A DNA stretch of 64,000 bases from Datisca glomerata (taxonomy: Eukaryota; Streptophyta; Magnoliopsida; Cucurbitales; Datiscaceae): contig QANY01013250.1 of NCBI GenBank assembly GCA_003255025.1, positions 620,001 to 684,000 on the forward strand, in the 5' to 3' direction. Every line of letters begins with the position of its first letter. Position 1 is the first letter of the stretch. Below are positions 29,037 through 40,355 of this stretch, in pieces. Under the pieces are notes generated by a model. It saw nothing but the letters and a program-made list of their open reading frames with translations. It did not search any database and was not told the origin of the DNA. The position numbers and the translations under genes were made by a program.

Positions 29037-29270
29037 GACGAAGAAGAAGAAGAAGACGTTTTTGTTGAAGAAGTGGGAGACCATGGTCGATTTGATCTTT
29101 GCGTGGGGAAGAGAAAAGAAATGATGAGGAAAGATAAAATTGTCATGCTTGATGTTAATAATGGTGGACCATGAGTATAAAATTCTTAGTTTTAGAAAAA
29201 GAGTATAAAAATCTTAACAAAAAAAATGAAAAAGGTATATTTTATGTAAATAACCTAAATATTTTGTTTT

Positions 29271-29964
29271 CCAAGAAAATTGTTGTCAATTATGGCACTT
29301 ATTCAATCCTCCTATAGTGTATTATAGTACAAAAATAAAATATTTTTTATTCATATTTTAGTAATAGTAAGTTAATTATGAGAATTTGTAAAAGATACTC
29401 TACATGACATAAAAAATGTGAATATTTAATGAATACTCAGTATTTTAAATGGGCTAAAATTTTCTCCTAAATTAGTGAATAGTTGACCCTCTGAATAAGT
29501 AGGGTGGAGCTCCTCTTACAATACATGATCAAATTATATAGATAAATGTGACCCACTAATATTAAATATTAATATTGTTAAAATGATTGTAAATATTAAT
29601 CTATCGTCAATTATTATTGACACATAAAACAATAGGATTGGCAAGTTAACATGAAGGACTAAGGAGTACTTCCTACTTATCCGAGTCTTCATCGAAATTG
29701 ACTTAACTAGATTTTCAGTAGTTTTGTGTTACACATTGTATAGCTTAGGTAAGCCATTTTACTTACTCTCATAATTTGTTTACATAAGATATGCTCCTCA
29801 TATAGTTTCATCATGTTTTATTGTTTATATATTATTTTTGTTTACCAAAAACTAATTAAAATTTGATCTTTTTTATTTTGATATGGACGAAAGTAGATAC
29901 GATTAGGAAATAAACTAGTGGTTAGAAATATATTCAAGAAAAAGCTGAGACAATTCAGATTTAA
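29271..29964. other. Intergenic, AT-rich
   Basis: No gene or repeat recognised. Confidence 0.4.
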
Positions 29965-30532
29965 GGGCACGTTTATTTACTGGATTTGAATTATAAATTC
30001 TATGAATTTGAATTTGTAATCTAAATTTAGTGTCCATTAAAAAAATATTCAAAATTTTGTATGAGATCGACTACATTATTGGATTTGAAATCTAAATTTA
30101 AAAAAAAAATTATATTCCCTGAGTACCATACTCCATCAAGTTATGAATTGACACTTTGGCAATTAAATTGTATTTTTAACACTTTTTACCAAGTGACAAT
30201 TTATAACTTGAGTGAATATGATATTCCGGGAGTATAATAATTTTTGCTAAATTTTTATGGATTTCTAATCTAATTAAAAATGAGAGATTCAAAATCCAAA
30301 TTCAAAATCCAAATCCAAAGTCAAAATTATATCCTTTAAGTCATCACTCAAGCTAATAATTTATTACTTGTAAGACATATCTAATCTAACATAATCTAAA
30401 TCATCTAATCTAACATAATTCAAATTTATAGTAAACATAATATTACAAATCCTAAATCTAAATTTTCAATCCAAATTCTAAATCTAAATCCCCAATCTAA
30501 ATCTTTAATAAAAAAATTTAGTGAACGTGCCC
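29965..30532. mobile_element. MITE with GGGCACGTT ends, PIF/Harbinger-like
   Basis: Left end GGGCACGTTTATTTA, right end TAGTGAACGTGCCC. The flanking triplets TAA and TGA fit a changed 3-bp TWA target duplication of PIF/Harbinger elements. The interior repeats AAATCTAAAT/AAATCCAAAT many times in both orientations. No coding capacity. Confidence 0.55.
30110..30237. mobile_element. Fold-back MITE nested in the larger MITE
   Basis: Almost the whole 128 bp is an inverted repeat. The left arm begins TTATATTCCCTGAGTACCAT and passes CATCAAGTTATGAATTG; the right arm, inverted, begins TTATACTCCCGGAATATCAT and passes ACTCAAGTTATAAATTG. The arms are about 50 nt and imperfect, with a short AT-rich loop. 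It interrupts the MITE at 29965-30532. Confidence 0.7.
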
Positions 30533-32105
30533 TGAATATGATCAATTAACAAATTTTCAATGGATTTGGATGGTATATGTTATGACAACCTAGCTACTGA
30601 GACAATTCAACTCATTTAGATCTTCCGATTATATACGGATGACTTAGATCGAACTAAATTGAAGAAGAATATTTTTTTTTAAATTTTTACTTCCAATTTG
30701 ATTATTGGACTCATTTGAATCATCTAGGTTTAATCAACTAATTTGAATGAATCCAATTATACTGTCATGGTCTAGGATCGGTGGGTTGGAGTACTGCATG
30801 AATCATCATTTTTTATTCCTCCTTGGCACTTGGCGGAAGAGTCAATTTTCTCATTTTATTTGACAAATGCCGCTCAGTACAAGATATATGTTGTCCGTTA
30901 CACCTTGGCGTTGATCATTAAAAAAGAGACAACTTCCTCTATTCTGAAGACTGAGGGGGGAGAGAAGGCCAAGGTGGAGATCTGAACACAATCGGGTTCT
31001 TATTACTCGAGCTACCGCCCTGCATCTCTTGTTAGGGCGTCCTTCTTTCTGTTCTTCATCTTTTGCCTTAATCATAGGGCCACTTGTGCTTTACATTCTA
31101 CTCGTGGACATATGTTGATTTTTCTTAAACCGCCTTTCTTGGGGAGAATGATTGACCACTTCGGGCCTTCAAGTTCTTCCGAGGGGTTATTTCTCGGGCG
31201 GGGCGTCGGCTACTGTCTACTTCACTCCTGTGAGTTTATCCACTTCATGTGGGAGCTTGGGAGAGACATGCTCGCATCCCTCACTAGCAAAGCCTGATCT
31301 TATTGGAAATTGACGTATAAGGTCTTATAACCGCCCTTACCCTTTCGCCGGGGCTCTAGGTTTTGATTTTGTTTGCAAACTAGAGTAGTGATACATGCCG
31401 TGAAAATGAGGAAATGCATGTTGCAGAGGATTGATGTGAGGCTCGATATTTCAACTAGAAATGACCCCTGGCTCGTTTATCCGTGCCGAGTGACTTTCAT
31501 TTGCGTAGGAGTCTTGTAAAATTGTTGGTGGCCAAAAGGACACCAAGGAGTTGGGCGGAGGGTGGCCTACCGATACTTTCCTCCATCTTTCGCAGTTGCT
31601 CACATATTGCCCCTATAAAGTTCCTTGGGGGTCTCTACCTTTGCTCAATCTTCAACATCCATGTTCTCCTCCTTCGACTGGCGACATGGCAAACGATTGT
31701 AAGCACATTCGTGGTTGTTTTACAGGGTGTCCTCAATATGCCACTCCTTCCTTTATCTTCTTGGGATGACCCCAACCAAAAACACCACCTTTAAGGGGGA
31801 GCTTGGCCATCCGGTGCCTGGTTTAACTTTGGTCCCATATTCCTCGAGAGGTGACATTTTCTCTGAGTCAAGATGTCGTCCCGTCCTCTCCCAGGTAGTT
31901 TTCCCCCAGGATTCTGGGAGTGCATGACGACTAAGGTGACGAGACTTCGGGGAGGATCATTCTCGTGCAAGAGACCATTATTATTTGAGCGACAGCTAGC
32001 GTGTCTTTCCCCCATTTCCTGGTCACCAATAGAGGTTACGGTCACTGTATCCTTCCACCTTCACCGTGTAATCATTATGACGATTCAGTATGAGCTCGCG
32101 AGATG
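30533..32105. other. GC-richer retroelement-like DNA, unclassified
   Basis: From about 30770 the composition changes to the higher GC seen in the gypsy-type DNA at 33.7-40.4 kb, and reverts at about 32105. Only short, broken frames exist. I cannot assign a domain; most likely a decayed retrotransposon piece. Confidence 0.4.
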
Positions 32106-32978
32106 AGTGAGATGGGTAAAAAGAAAGTTAAAATTTCAGACATTTCAACATCATGATATTTATTAAATACTAAAAATAATTTTACAATGACTAAGTTTCT
32201 CTCCATTTCTCTTGCTCCTCTTTCCCTCTCCATGGCTCTCTCTCTCTATAAGTTTTAATTGATTAATTATACGTCAATAGTTGATGTAAATTCACTTGTT
32301 AAAATATATAATTTAATCAATCTAAATTAGTAAAATATTAATTTCTTTTGATACAAAGTGCGAGGAGTTCCTATATCAAGAAAGTAACAAATAAGTGAGT
32401 CCTAGAAGTAATGGAGGGACCAATGGATTAAGTAGCCGTTTCCCAAATATGGTACTTGTTATTTGTCAATATCCTATGCATTGAAAATGGTTGTTTTTAC
32501 TTTAATAAAATAATTTTATGGGTCGATTTTTAATTAATTTAAGTAAACGATTGCGTAGAAAAACTAATAAGGACATAGTTTGATCACGTTTGATTCGTTG
32601 AATTATATATTATAGCCTAGATTTCGTTTTTCATAGAAATCTAACTACATTAACTTTCAAATTGACATGAATAAAACAACCACAAAAAATGATATATCTG
32701 TACATATATGTCACAATGGAAAGGGACACGAGAGGGTTAAACTCTGCCCAGGAAAGGAGCATACTAACCTATAGTAGTTAATTATGCTATATTCCGGTCA
32801 TAACAGATGTAATATTATAGTTCAAAATTATGAACGAAGTGAAATGCGAATGTTTCATTTCAATATTACTTTAACCTAACATATAACACAAAGTTGGTGC
32901 CAGCTCAATGGTCATAGGCGCTTTGTAAGGTATGCCTAAACTCAGGGTCATCGAGGTTGTTAAACTTCGGGTTTTAGT
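32106..32978. other. Intergenic, AT-rich
   Basis: No gene recognised. An AT-rich interval between two GC-richer retroelement-like blocks. Confidence 0.35.
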
Positions 32979-33480
32979 TATGTTTATTGTTTCTTCTTTT
33001 TATTTATAAATAATTTTTTATGTTTTATTTTTAAAAATTATGTTTTAGTTTAATTATAATGAATCAAAGTAGTTTGTGGACATTTTGCTTTTAAATATGT
33101 AGAATATAGTAGTATTTAAGTAGTCATAAATTTGATATATTATTTATTTGTACCGAAAAGTTCGGCAGTAAAGTTTTATGAAATCTCATTTTCTCACGTA
33201 AACTCTCTCGTGGAAATCCGCAAAACATATGTTTATTGTTTCTTCTTTTATTTATAAATTTTTTTTATGTTTTATTTTAAAAAAATATGTTTTAGTTTAT
33301 TTATAATGAATCAAAGTAGTTTGTGGACATTTTGCTTTTAAATATGTAGAATATAGTAGTATTTAAGTAGTCATAAATTTGACATATTATTTGTTTGTAC
33401 CGAAAAGTTCAACAGTGAAGCTTTACGAAATCTCCTTCTCTCACGTAAACTCTCTCAGCCAGAAAATCTACAAAACATAG
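32979..33480 (+). repeat. ~249-bp tandem duplication
   Basis: TATGTTTATTGTTTCTTCTT starts a unit at 32979 and again at 33228. The two units share long identical runs (AGTAGTTTGTGGACATTTTG, TAGTATTTAAGTAGTCATAA, CACGTAAACTCTCTC) and differ by few substitutions. The unit is not recognised as part of a named element; it may be a duplicated LTR part. Confidence 0.85.
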
Positions 33481-34232
33481 ACAAAAATCTCTCAAGACAG
33501 AAAATTGGGGGTGGTTTCCTCGCTTAAGAGCCTCTCATACCTATATCAGTATCCTGGAGTAATTTTAGCAGAGTTTTCTTTAGGGGAGAGTTGTTTACCT
33601 TCCATTGTTGTAGATGAGGTTTTTATACCTGAAACTTTGAAGAAGGATGCGTGTCCAAGAAGCTTAGGTGAAGCGATGACCTTTAATCGATTTGATGGGT
33701 TAGAGGTGACTTTTAATGCCTTTGTCCCCTAAGCTGACATAAAGAGTGTGTATTTAATGTCGATATGCCCCCAGTCATGCCATATGTAGTTGATGCGACC
33801 GCTTTGGGGTTGACTCGACGCTTCATCATGTCGATTGATCATGATCGGTACTTATCTTAAATAGAAAGATGCCATGTGGAATGCTATTTTAGAGGGAGTA
33901 TGATGGTGCCTATCATAGGACTATCTGCGTCCTTGCGTCAGGCCTCCTTCACCTCATTTTTAGTCTACATTTGTCATTCTAGCCCGAGCTCTTGGGAGAC
34001 CGACTAGCCAAGTCAGCTTCCTCCCCTTGGAGGGCTCGGTCCTCTGACCTCCCTTTCCTAATGTAAAAAACCTTCCATGTGGCATGCCACATGGCGTCCT
34101 ATGGTCGGTAGTTAAGGAATGCATATAAGAGTTGCCCCCAGGTCTGAAGACTCCTTTATATAGGGTTTACTGAGATTATCCTTTGGTAGTCGTTTATCAT
34201 GTGTACACGCGTGGCCTTGCTTTTCTTGAATC
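33481..34232. other. GC-richer retroelement-like DNA
   Basis: Composition as in the neighbouring gypsy-type block. A 75-codon open frame at 33505-33732 (+) begins MGVVSSLKSLSYLYQYPG; I do not recognise it and do not call it a gene. Confidence 0.35.
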
Positions 34233-34318
34233 TTTTTTTTTATCAAAGTTACATTAAAAATTCTTAGGGGAATGAGAGAATATGACTTGAACCCACGACC
34301 TCTATGGTATGGTGCACT
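34233..34318 (-). repeat. Possible SINE tail with B box
   Basis: The minus strand reads GTGGGTTCAAGTC (B box, complement of 34284-34293), then a CATTCCCCTAAGAA stretch ending in an A-rich run (TTTTTTTTT on +). A matching A box is not evident, so this would be a 5'-damaged copy. Confidence 0.35.
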
Positions 34319-34499
34319 CTTCTTGAATCTTCACTCAGTTATTCTTCGGAGTAGCAGTGATGGCGGCGTACGGGTGCATGAGAGGGAGGGCGGCGACGCG
34401 ACGCCTGACGCTCTGACGTGTCACCTGTCATTCCTTTAAATTTATGATGTTTGAGCGTGTAAGCTCATATTATTAGTCGACAAGTGGACATTACCCGAA

Positions 34500-37300
34500 T
34501 TGTTGGATCGGCGTAATGGTACTGATAGTCGTATGAGTTGGGGCCTAAAAAATGGTGGTCCCCCAATTTTCTTCAACATTCCTGTTTTCACTTTTTTATT
34601 TCTTCTACTTCCACTGCCACCCTGGTCTTGTCAGAGTTTGTCCGTGCCACCCGCTGGTTGGTTCTCGCATTCCCTCCTTCTATTGTTTTGGGAGATGTTC
34701 TGGTGGCTACTTTTTCCTGCATCGACTATCGCTTCCCTCCGTCGATTTACCGTGGTAAGTTGCCTTCCCTTCTAGCCTTTTCCTTTATCATTGCTTTATG
34801 ACTTTCCTTCAGTCTTCTATCGTGCTTGAGAGTTCTAGGGGGTGTGCGTAGACTGAATGGACAGTGTCACTGCGTCGGGGGCCTATGCTGGCCCGCATGA
34901 AGATGCCGACTGATTAAGGGCTGACAAGATTCCTTCCTCCTTGTCCAAAGATGACTTGGATAAGATTCAGAGGGCTTACGACATCTTAGATGTTGCTCAA
35001 CTGCGGCTGCCTAAGGTGGGCAAGTAGATAAGTGCTCCGCGACATAGGGGAACTGGATTATATTTAGCCTCACTGGAATGTGGACTAAGATTTCTTTTAC
35101 ACCTCTTCTGGAGAGAGTGGTTCTCCTCGACGGGTATTACTCTAATCTAACTCTTTTCGAACTCGTGGAGGAGTTTGATTGTTTACTGAGTGCTCTGGAG
35201 GTTGTATCTTGGCGAGGACCTTACTTTGGACGAGCTCGAATTTATGCTTCAGTTGAAGTCTCCTCCCAAGAATAAGGTAGTAGGGGTGCACCCTCGTTGT
35301 CTGGGATGGTATTATCTCAGTAGCCGAATTGGAGAAGCAAAAGAGATTGTAAGTAGGATCCCATCCTGGCACAATGACTGGAAGGACAACTATTTTTAGG
35401 TTCTAGGATGACGTTATTGAGGATTCGAAGTCTGTGCACCCGGTCCCTCAAATCTTTGTGACCGCAGGTGAACTCATGCCTTTACAAGGGAGAAAGTCCG
35501 CCTGTTGCTTACCTTGGTCGCTAATCTTCCTTGTTTCTCTTGCAGTGACTAAGAGGAAGCCATAAGAAATTCCCATATACCTTCTGTCATGAATTTCTCG
35601 CCTGGCTAAGCTCCATGTTGAAGCCCGTGCTTACGACATCCTTCTTATGCTGAGATTTTTGTTTCAAGAGGACTTGAATTTGGATCCTCTAGAGGACGTT
35701 TCAGCCGATCTTTCTGTCAGAGACTGTTTGGATGATTCTTCCGATCGAACGAGTATGATCCTCAGTCGTTCTCCTACTTTTACAATTACTCTTATTATCT
35801 TACGTCTTGTAATCATGATTCCACTCTTGTAGTAATGGACAGAGGCGATCCTTCTCCTAAGAAGCAGAGGAAGGAATTTGACGCCTCCAAGATTCAAAAA
35901 ATGGAGAAGTTACGAGCCAAGAAATTGGAACAGTCGAAAGGGAAGACGGTTCCTTCCGTTCCTTAACCTAAGGTATATGGGACACTAACATCGGATCCAT
36001 CTCTTTCTAAGTTTGTTGAGGGGTGTCATAGACATGCCCATTCCTCCTTCCTTAGGGCAAGGTCTGTCACAGACCGGTTGAGATTAGAGGACCTTTAAGA
36101 GCTCATTTCGGTCACCTGAACTTCCTATTTTGCCTTAGACGATGATCATTTGGGAGCCTGAGACGTTTTTCCTCAGACTCAAGGTCCCGCTTCATCGGGA
36201 TCTAGCCAACAAGTGTCTCATGTTGGCCAGAAGCGCAAGGCCCCAATGCTTTCGGAGGGGGCCGAATAGCCTGACATTCATGCTTGGGCTCAAAACGAAG
36301 TGGCTAGAGTGTTAGATTGGTGGTCCAAGCACACCAATCCTAAAAGGGGGATCTGTCTGCTCGAGTAGTCCGGTACGAGGCTTTCTGACACCTTCATGGA
36401 ACACGCCCTCGACGTAAGTTCCACCTCTTGCTTAACTTTTTATTCCTATCACAATATTTAATCTGTGACCTGGTTTCTCTCATTTTTTTGTAGATATTAA
36501 CCTTTAACGTGGCAATGTTAGCGCATCTTGGTCGTTGTGATGACCAACTACTAGAGGTTGCCAATACATCCTCTTGGGCATAGATTGCACTTGTTGAGAG
36601 GACTAAGGACTTCAATTCAATCTGCTACGCTTATGACAAGATCCAGGTGGAGGTTGACATATTTAAGGGCCTTGAAGGGGAGTTCATCCTTCTTGAGAGG
36701 GAATTGGGCAAGGCTAAGATGGAGGCCAGTCGCGTTGTCGATTCGCGTAGGGTGCGGTAGTCTAATCGGGAGAGGGTTGTCTCCAATCTTCAGCAACAAG
36801 TGAACATCTTGAAGGACAAGGTCTGACTCTTGAAGGAGAAGCTTTCTCGGGAGATTAAATCCTAAACCTGGGTGATGAACTGAGAGAGGGAAGTTTAGAG
36901 GAAGCTTGACTTGACGGAGGCTCCTTCGAGTGCGAATTGCAGTCGATGGACTAAAATTCATACGAAGGGATGGAGGACTTTAAGGCATCCTCGGAGTTTC
37001 AAATATCCATCCTTACAGAATTCGCAATGGGCTACGAGAGCTATCGTGATGAGATCATCAACAACCATCTTGAGTCGGTTTCGAGTTTTCTCAGTTGTCC
37101 TCCAAATCGTTCGCCTACTCTTATGGACCTTGCCTACGAGGGGGTGATGGTCCCTGGTGCACGTGAAGCACAGAAAGTTGTCAAGATGCTGTGTCATCCT
37201 CTTGCCCATCCAAACGGTCATCGGTCTCCACCTATCTCTCCCAAGCTCCCCAACTGTCGGGTCTCGCCGATCTCATCGAGCTAGATGCAGAGGTCTATCC
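34500..37300 (+). pseudogene. Decayed extra ORF of a Ty3/gypsy element, with coiled coil
   Basis: Fragments of one protein are spread over frames: LGWYYLSSRIGEAKEI followed by IPSWHNDWKDNYF near 35300-35400, which resembles the WYYFS...VxGxPxSxKxWKxxFF pattern of the 'putative gypsy type transposon' family. A basic KKQRKEFDASKIQKMEKL-type stretch follows near 35860-35930. Near 36610-36860 a heptad-rich coiled coil (LERELGKAKMEASR, NLQQQVNILKDKV) is interrupted by TAG and TGA. It lies antisense to the gag/protease relic at 38600-40355; extra antisense ORFs downstream of pol are known in some plant gypsy lineages. Not functional. Confidence 0.45.
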
Positions 37301-38100
37301 TCCTTTACCTCTTGGTCATCCTAAGGAATAGGTCTTTCCGCTGTCGATAGAACTAATCGGAGCTGTTGGTTCAGCTGAAACTCATTTGGCTCCTGTTACC
37401 AAGGCTCCAGCAGGGACTGTCATTTAATTTGTCACTTTCTTTATTACTTATAATTTTGTTGTTGTTGTTGTAATAATCCTCTACTTACTGTTACCTACTC
37501 TTTCTTTTTCAGAATCGAGAAAGTGTTTTTGTCCAATGATTGTCTCCTCTTTCGCCTTGATCCATATGAACCTTGAGTCCTTTGACCTTATTATTTTACT
37601 GCCTATGATCTGATCTCGGGCGCCTTTATTGATATCTGTTTGACCTGAGTGGCGGCGTTATCTTGATCTTTAGGCTTGCTTTTGCCTTACGTGATTTTTC
37701 TCATGATTTTTCCTCGTGGAGGGTTTCCCTCTTTGGAGGAGGTCGGGTCAACAAATTTGTCGTATTATTGGGGAGTCACATTGCCCCATGCGGGGGGTCT
37801 GTTTGAGTGGACCTACTTTAAGTTCATGCTCAGCCTTTACCTAGGTGCCTCTGCTTTAGTTGAACTTTCTTTCTTTCAATGTTTAATTGGGCGTTCTTGC
37901 TCGGGCGAGCCTAGACAAGGCACACCACCCTTCCTTTTGTTAAGTTTAAATCTAACTTTCCTGCTCGATTGGAGAGCCTTTTTTCCTTAGCCTTTTTTCC
38001 TCATGCTCACCCTTCCTTTTTTCTTCGGGCGTCCGGGGGGCATCCTTTCTCTGCTTGGAGATCATTTCCTCTTTGGAAAGCTAGTGCACTTTGCTCGACC
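37301..38100. other. Retroelement-like spacer
   Basis: GC-moderate DNA between the extra ORF and the 91-bp tandem repeats. Only short broken frames; no domain recognised. Confidence 0.35.
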
Positions 38101-38380
38101 ACTTTTTCCCTATTTGGAGTCTAGCTAGGCATTTCTGCTCTGACTAGAGCTCCTTTCCCATATGGCGAGCTAGATCGCTTTACCAAACATCACTTTTTCC
38201 TTGTTTAGAGTCTAGCCAGACATTTCTGTTTTGATTAGAGCTCATTTCCTATATGGCGAGCTAGAGTGCTTCTCCAGACATCATTTTTTCTTTGTTTGGA
38301 GTCTAGCCTAGCATTCTGCTCTGACTAGAGCTCCTTTCTCATTTGGCAAGCTAGAGTGCTTCGCCAGACATCACTTTTTC
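38101..38380 (+). repeat. ~91-bp tandem repeat, 3 copies
   Basis: Units begin near 38101, 38192 and 38283 and end before 38373. Each holds GGAGTCTAGCC/GTCTAGCTAGG, TCTGCTCTGACTAGAGCTC and ATATGGCGAGCTAGAG with small changes. The array lies just downstream (minus sense) of the gypsy protease relic. Confidence 0.9.
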
Positions 38381-38599
38381 TTTCGATCCCGATTTGTGGG
38401 CAAACATGCATTTCCTTGATAAACTTCGCTTCATTACAGCTGCTTGGGCTGGTTACTCCATAGCAGTCTATTCCTTTTGCTTGAGAGCTTTCGCGTAACA
38501 TTTTCTAGATGTCGTTTGATCCCCCTCATTAGTCCAAACGCCCGAGGGGGTAGGGAACTTCATGATCCCTTGATGTGTGGAGGGCACAGTCTTGAATTT

Positions 38600-40355
38600 T
38601 TAGATGGCGTGTCTGCCAAGAATGGCTTTGTACACCTCATTACACCTTACTACCGTGAATTCTACCTGGTTGGTGGCTAGCCGTGAAGCTGTGCCTAGGG
38701 TCACAGGGAGCTCCATCACACATTTCAAGACGATCTTGCGTCCCCTAAATCCTACCAAGGGAGAAAGCGCATGCATAGCTGCTTGGGATCTAATCCCATT
38801 TACAAGAAGGCAAAGTGGTTCAGTATGTCGGCTGAGCACCCGTTTGGATAAGGGTTCGCCAAACCTTGATATTTACGATCAGAGAAGAGAAGACTAATCC
38901 ATCAGTGTGTGGCTGATGGACTAGATGTGCCTCCCCCTCAGTGAACTCTATCGCTTCCTCTACTTTGGCTTGGGGTGGTCGTGGGAGGACGCTAAAGACC
39001 ACCGGGTGTCCTGCCTCCCGAGTCACGGCTTTCTATTTCTAATTGGAGTCTGAAGAGCTCGCCCCTCAAAATATCAACTTAATATCCCTTAGGGGATTTG
39101 TGGCCGACATTCCTTGGCTCATACTTTCTCTCCACCCTTCTTTCTTGCATGGGGGGATACAACACACATGATTCATGTGACTGGCCACAAACTCCTTGAG
39201 GTACCCCTTCTGAATCAGGGCTTCAATTTGTTCGAGGAGGTACACACACCCCGATGTGTTGTGCCCGAAATCCCTATGATACCTACAATACTTTATGGTA
39301 TCCTTCTTTTCATCAGGTGTCTGTATGACCCGGGGTAGTTTTATTGGGCTTTTATCCCTGGTGACGTTGAAAATCTCTTCTCGCTAGGCTGTGAAAATGG
39401 GTGTATGTGGTGAACTGGCTGGCCAAGTGGGGGATCCTCCTTTTGTGCCAGTTTGAAGGGTGCAAGCGAGTTTCAGATGAGGCAATTGCTGGATTGAAAG
39501 GTCTGGCTGGTTGATTTCTTTTGTCCTCCAATAGTTCTTTCCCTTTCTTGGAGTTTCCAGCGCTCGACTTCTCCAGCTCCTTCTTGGCTCAGATCACCTC
39601 TTCAACGCGTATGTATTTTTGGATCTTAGTTTTTAGCTTAATGATGGAGACAGGGTCGTGCCTTACCGTCAACCACCTCATCTTAGAGTGGGTGATCCCA
39701 CTTCTCAGCACGACCACCATAATGTCCTCACAGGCGTTATCAACCTGCAAGGATTCCAGGTTAAAGAGATTCGATGTAGTCCTTCAATGAATCATTAGGC
39801 CTCTACTTTATCGACATCAGGTAGGAGGCTGGCCTCCTTCGCACCCTTCCTCCTATAAAGTACCCAGCAAACAAATTGGAATGCTCAGTGAACGAATGAA
39901 TGGAGTTTGGTTTCAACTACCCTATCCACTTCTGGGCGGGTCCAATGAGTGTTAAACGGAATGGTTTACACATTAAGGGCTCTAGGATGTGGTGCAGATC
40001 CATCCAGAACTTGAAGGTTTCCAAGGTTTGGAATGGGTCTTTGGTCCCATTATAAGAAGCGATAGAGGGCATTTTGAACTTTAGGCCCGGGGGGGGGGGG
40101 GGGGGNNGGGGGGGGCTCAACCCTTTGGAATTCCACGAAAAAAGGGGGACTTAGTTTTTTCCATGAGAGTCTCAACTGTGGCCCTAACTGTTTGCCTACG
40201 TTCCTTCTTAAGCTACTCTATTTGTGACTGGAGCTTCTGTATCTCATTCCATCTTCCCGAGCTTTCACTGATGTGATTTGTTAATTCGGTGGTCCTGACT
40301 ATTTTAGCATAATAGTCCTCTCCTCCTTTAGTCCGTTCTTCGATGTCGGGGATGA
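38600..40355 (-). pseudogene. Ty3/gypsy gag-protease relic
   Basis: Read on the minus strand from 40355: KGGEDYYAKIVRTTELTN, a proline run at the poly-G tract, then FKMPSIASYNGTKDPFQTLE and TLIGPAQKWIG near 40080-39920, the gypsy gag core (KFKMPxIxxYDGxxDPxxHLxxF...GPAxxWF). Further on are VHQPHTDGLVFSSLIVN and KVWRTLIQTGA (38950-38850). This is the retroviral-type aspartic protease; the usual catalytic Asp-Thr/Gly position reads Gln and the frame slips there. LPVTLGTASR, EFTVVRCN and KAILGRH close the domain. Many stops and shifts; RT, RNase H and integrase are absent to the left. Confidence 0.75.
40089..40115 (+). other. Poly-G run with two undetermined bases
   Basis: A G homopolymer of about 27 positions containing NN at 40106-40107. 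It lies in the gag relic, where the minus strand would encode prolines. Length and sequence are unreliable. Confidence 0.95.

Larger units (their letters stand above)
26543..29270. mobile_element. Candidate 2.7-kb TIR element packed with palindromes
   Basis: The left end AAATATTTGAGTTATTTA (26552-26569) and the inverted right end AAATATTTAGGTTATTTA (29247-29264) match at 16 of 18 bases. Similarity continues on both sides (AAAACA outward, ATAAATAT-like inward). CTTCTTCTT tracts lie inside the left end and their complement GAAGAAGAA inside the right end. There is no convincing coding region; the serine and leucine runs in translation come from the GAA microsatellite. No target duplication is seen, so a decayed Mutator-like non-autonomous element is a hypothesis only. 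Confidence 0.4.

Noticed and set aside
28715..29146. Long open frames with serine or leucine runs on the minus strand
   Set aside because: They are translations of the (AGA)n microsatellite and nearby purine-rich DNA, with no domain outside the runs.
32893..32970. Possible SINE (CAGCTCAATGG ... GGTTGTTAAAC)
   Set aside because: Both boxes deviate at key positions and no tail or target duplication is visible.
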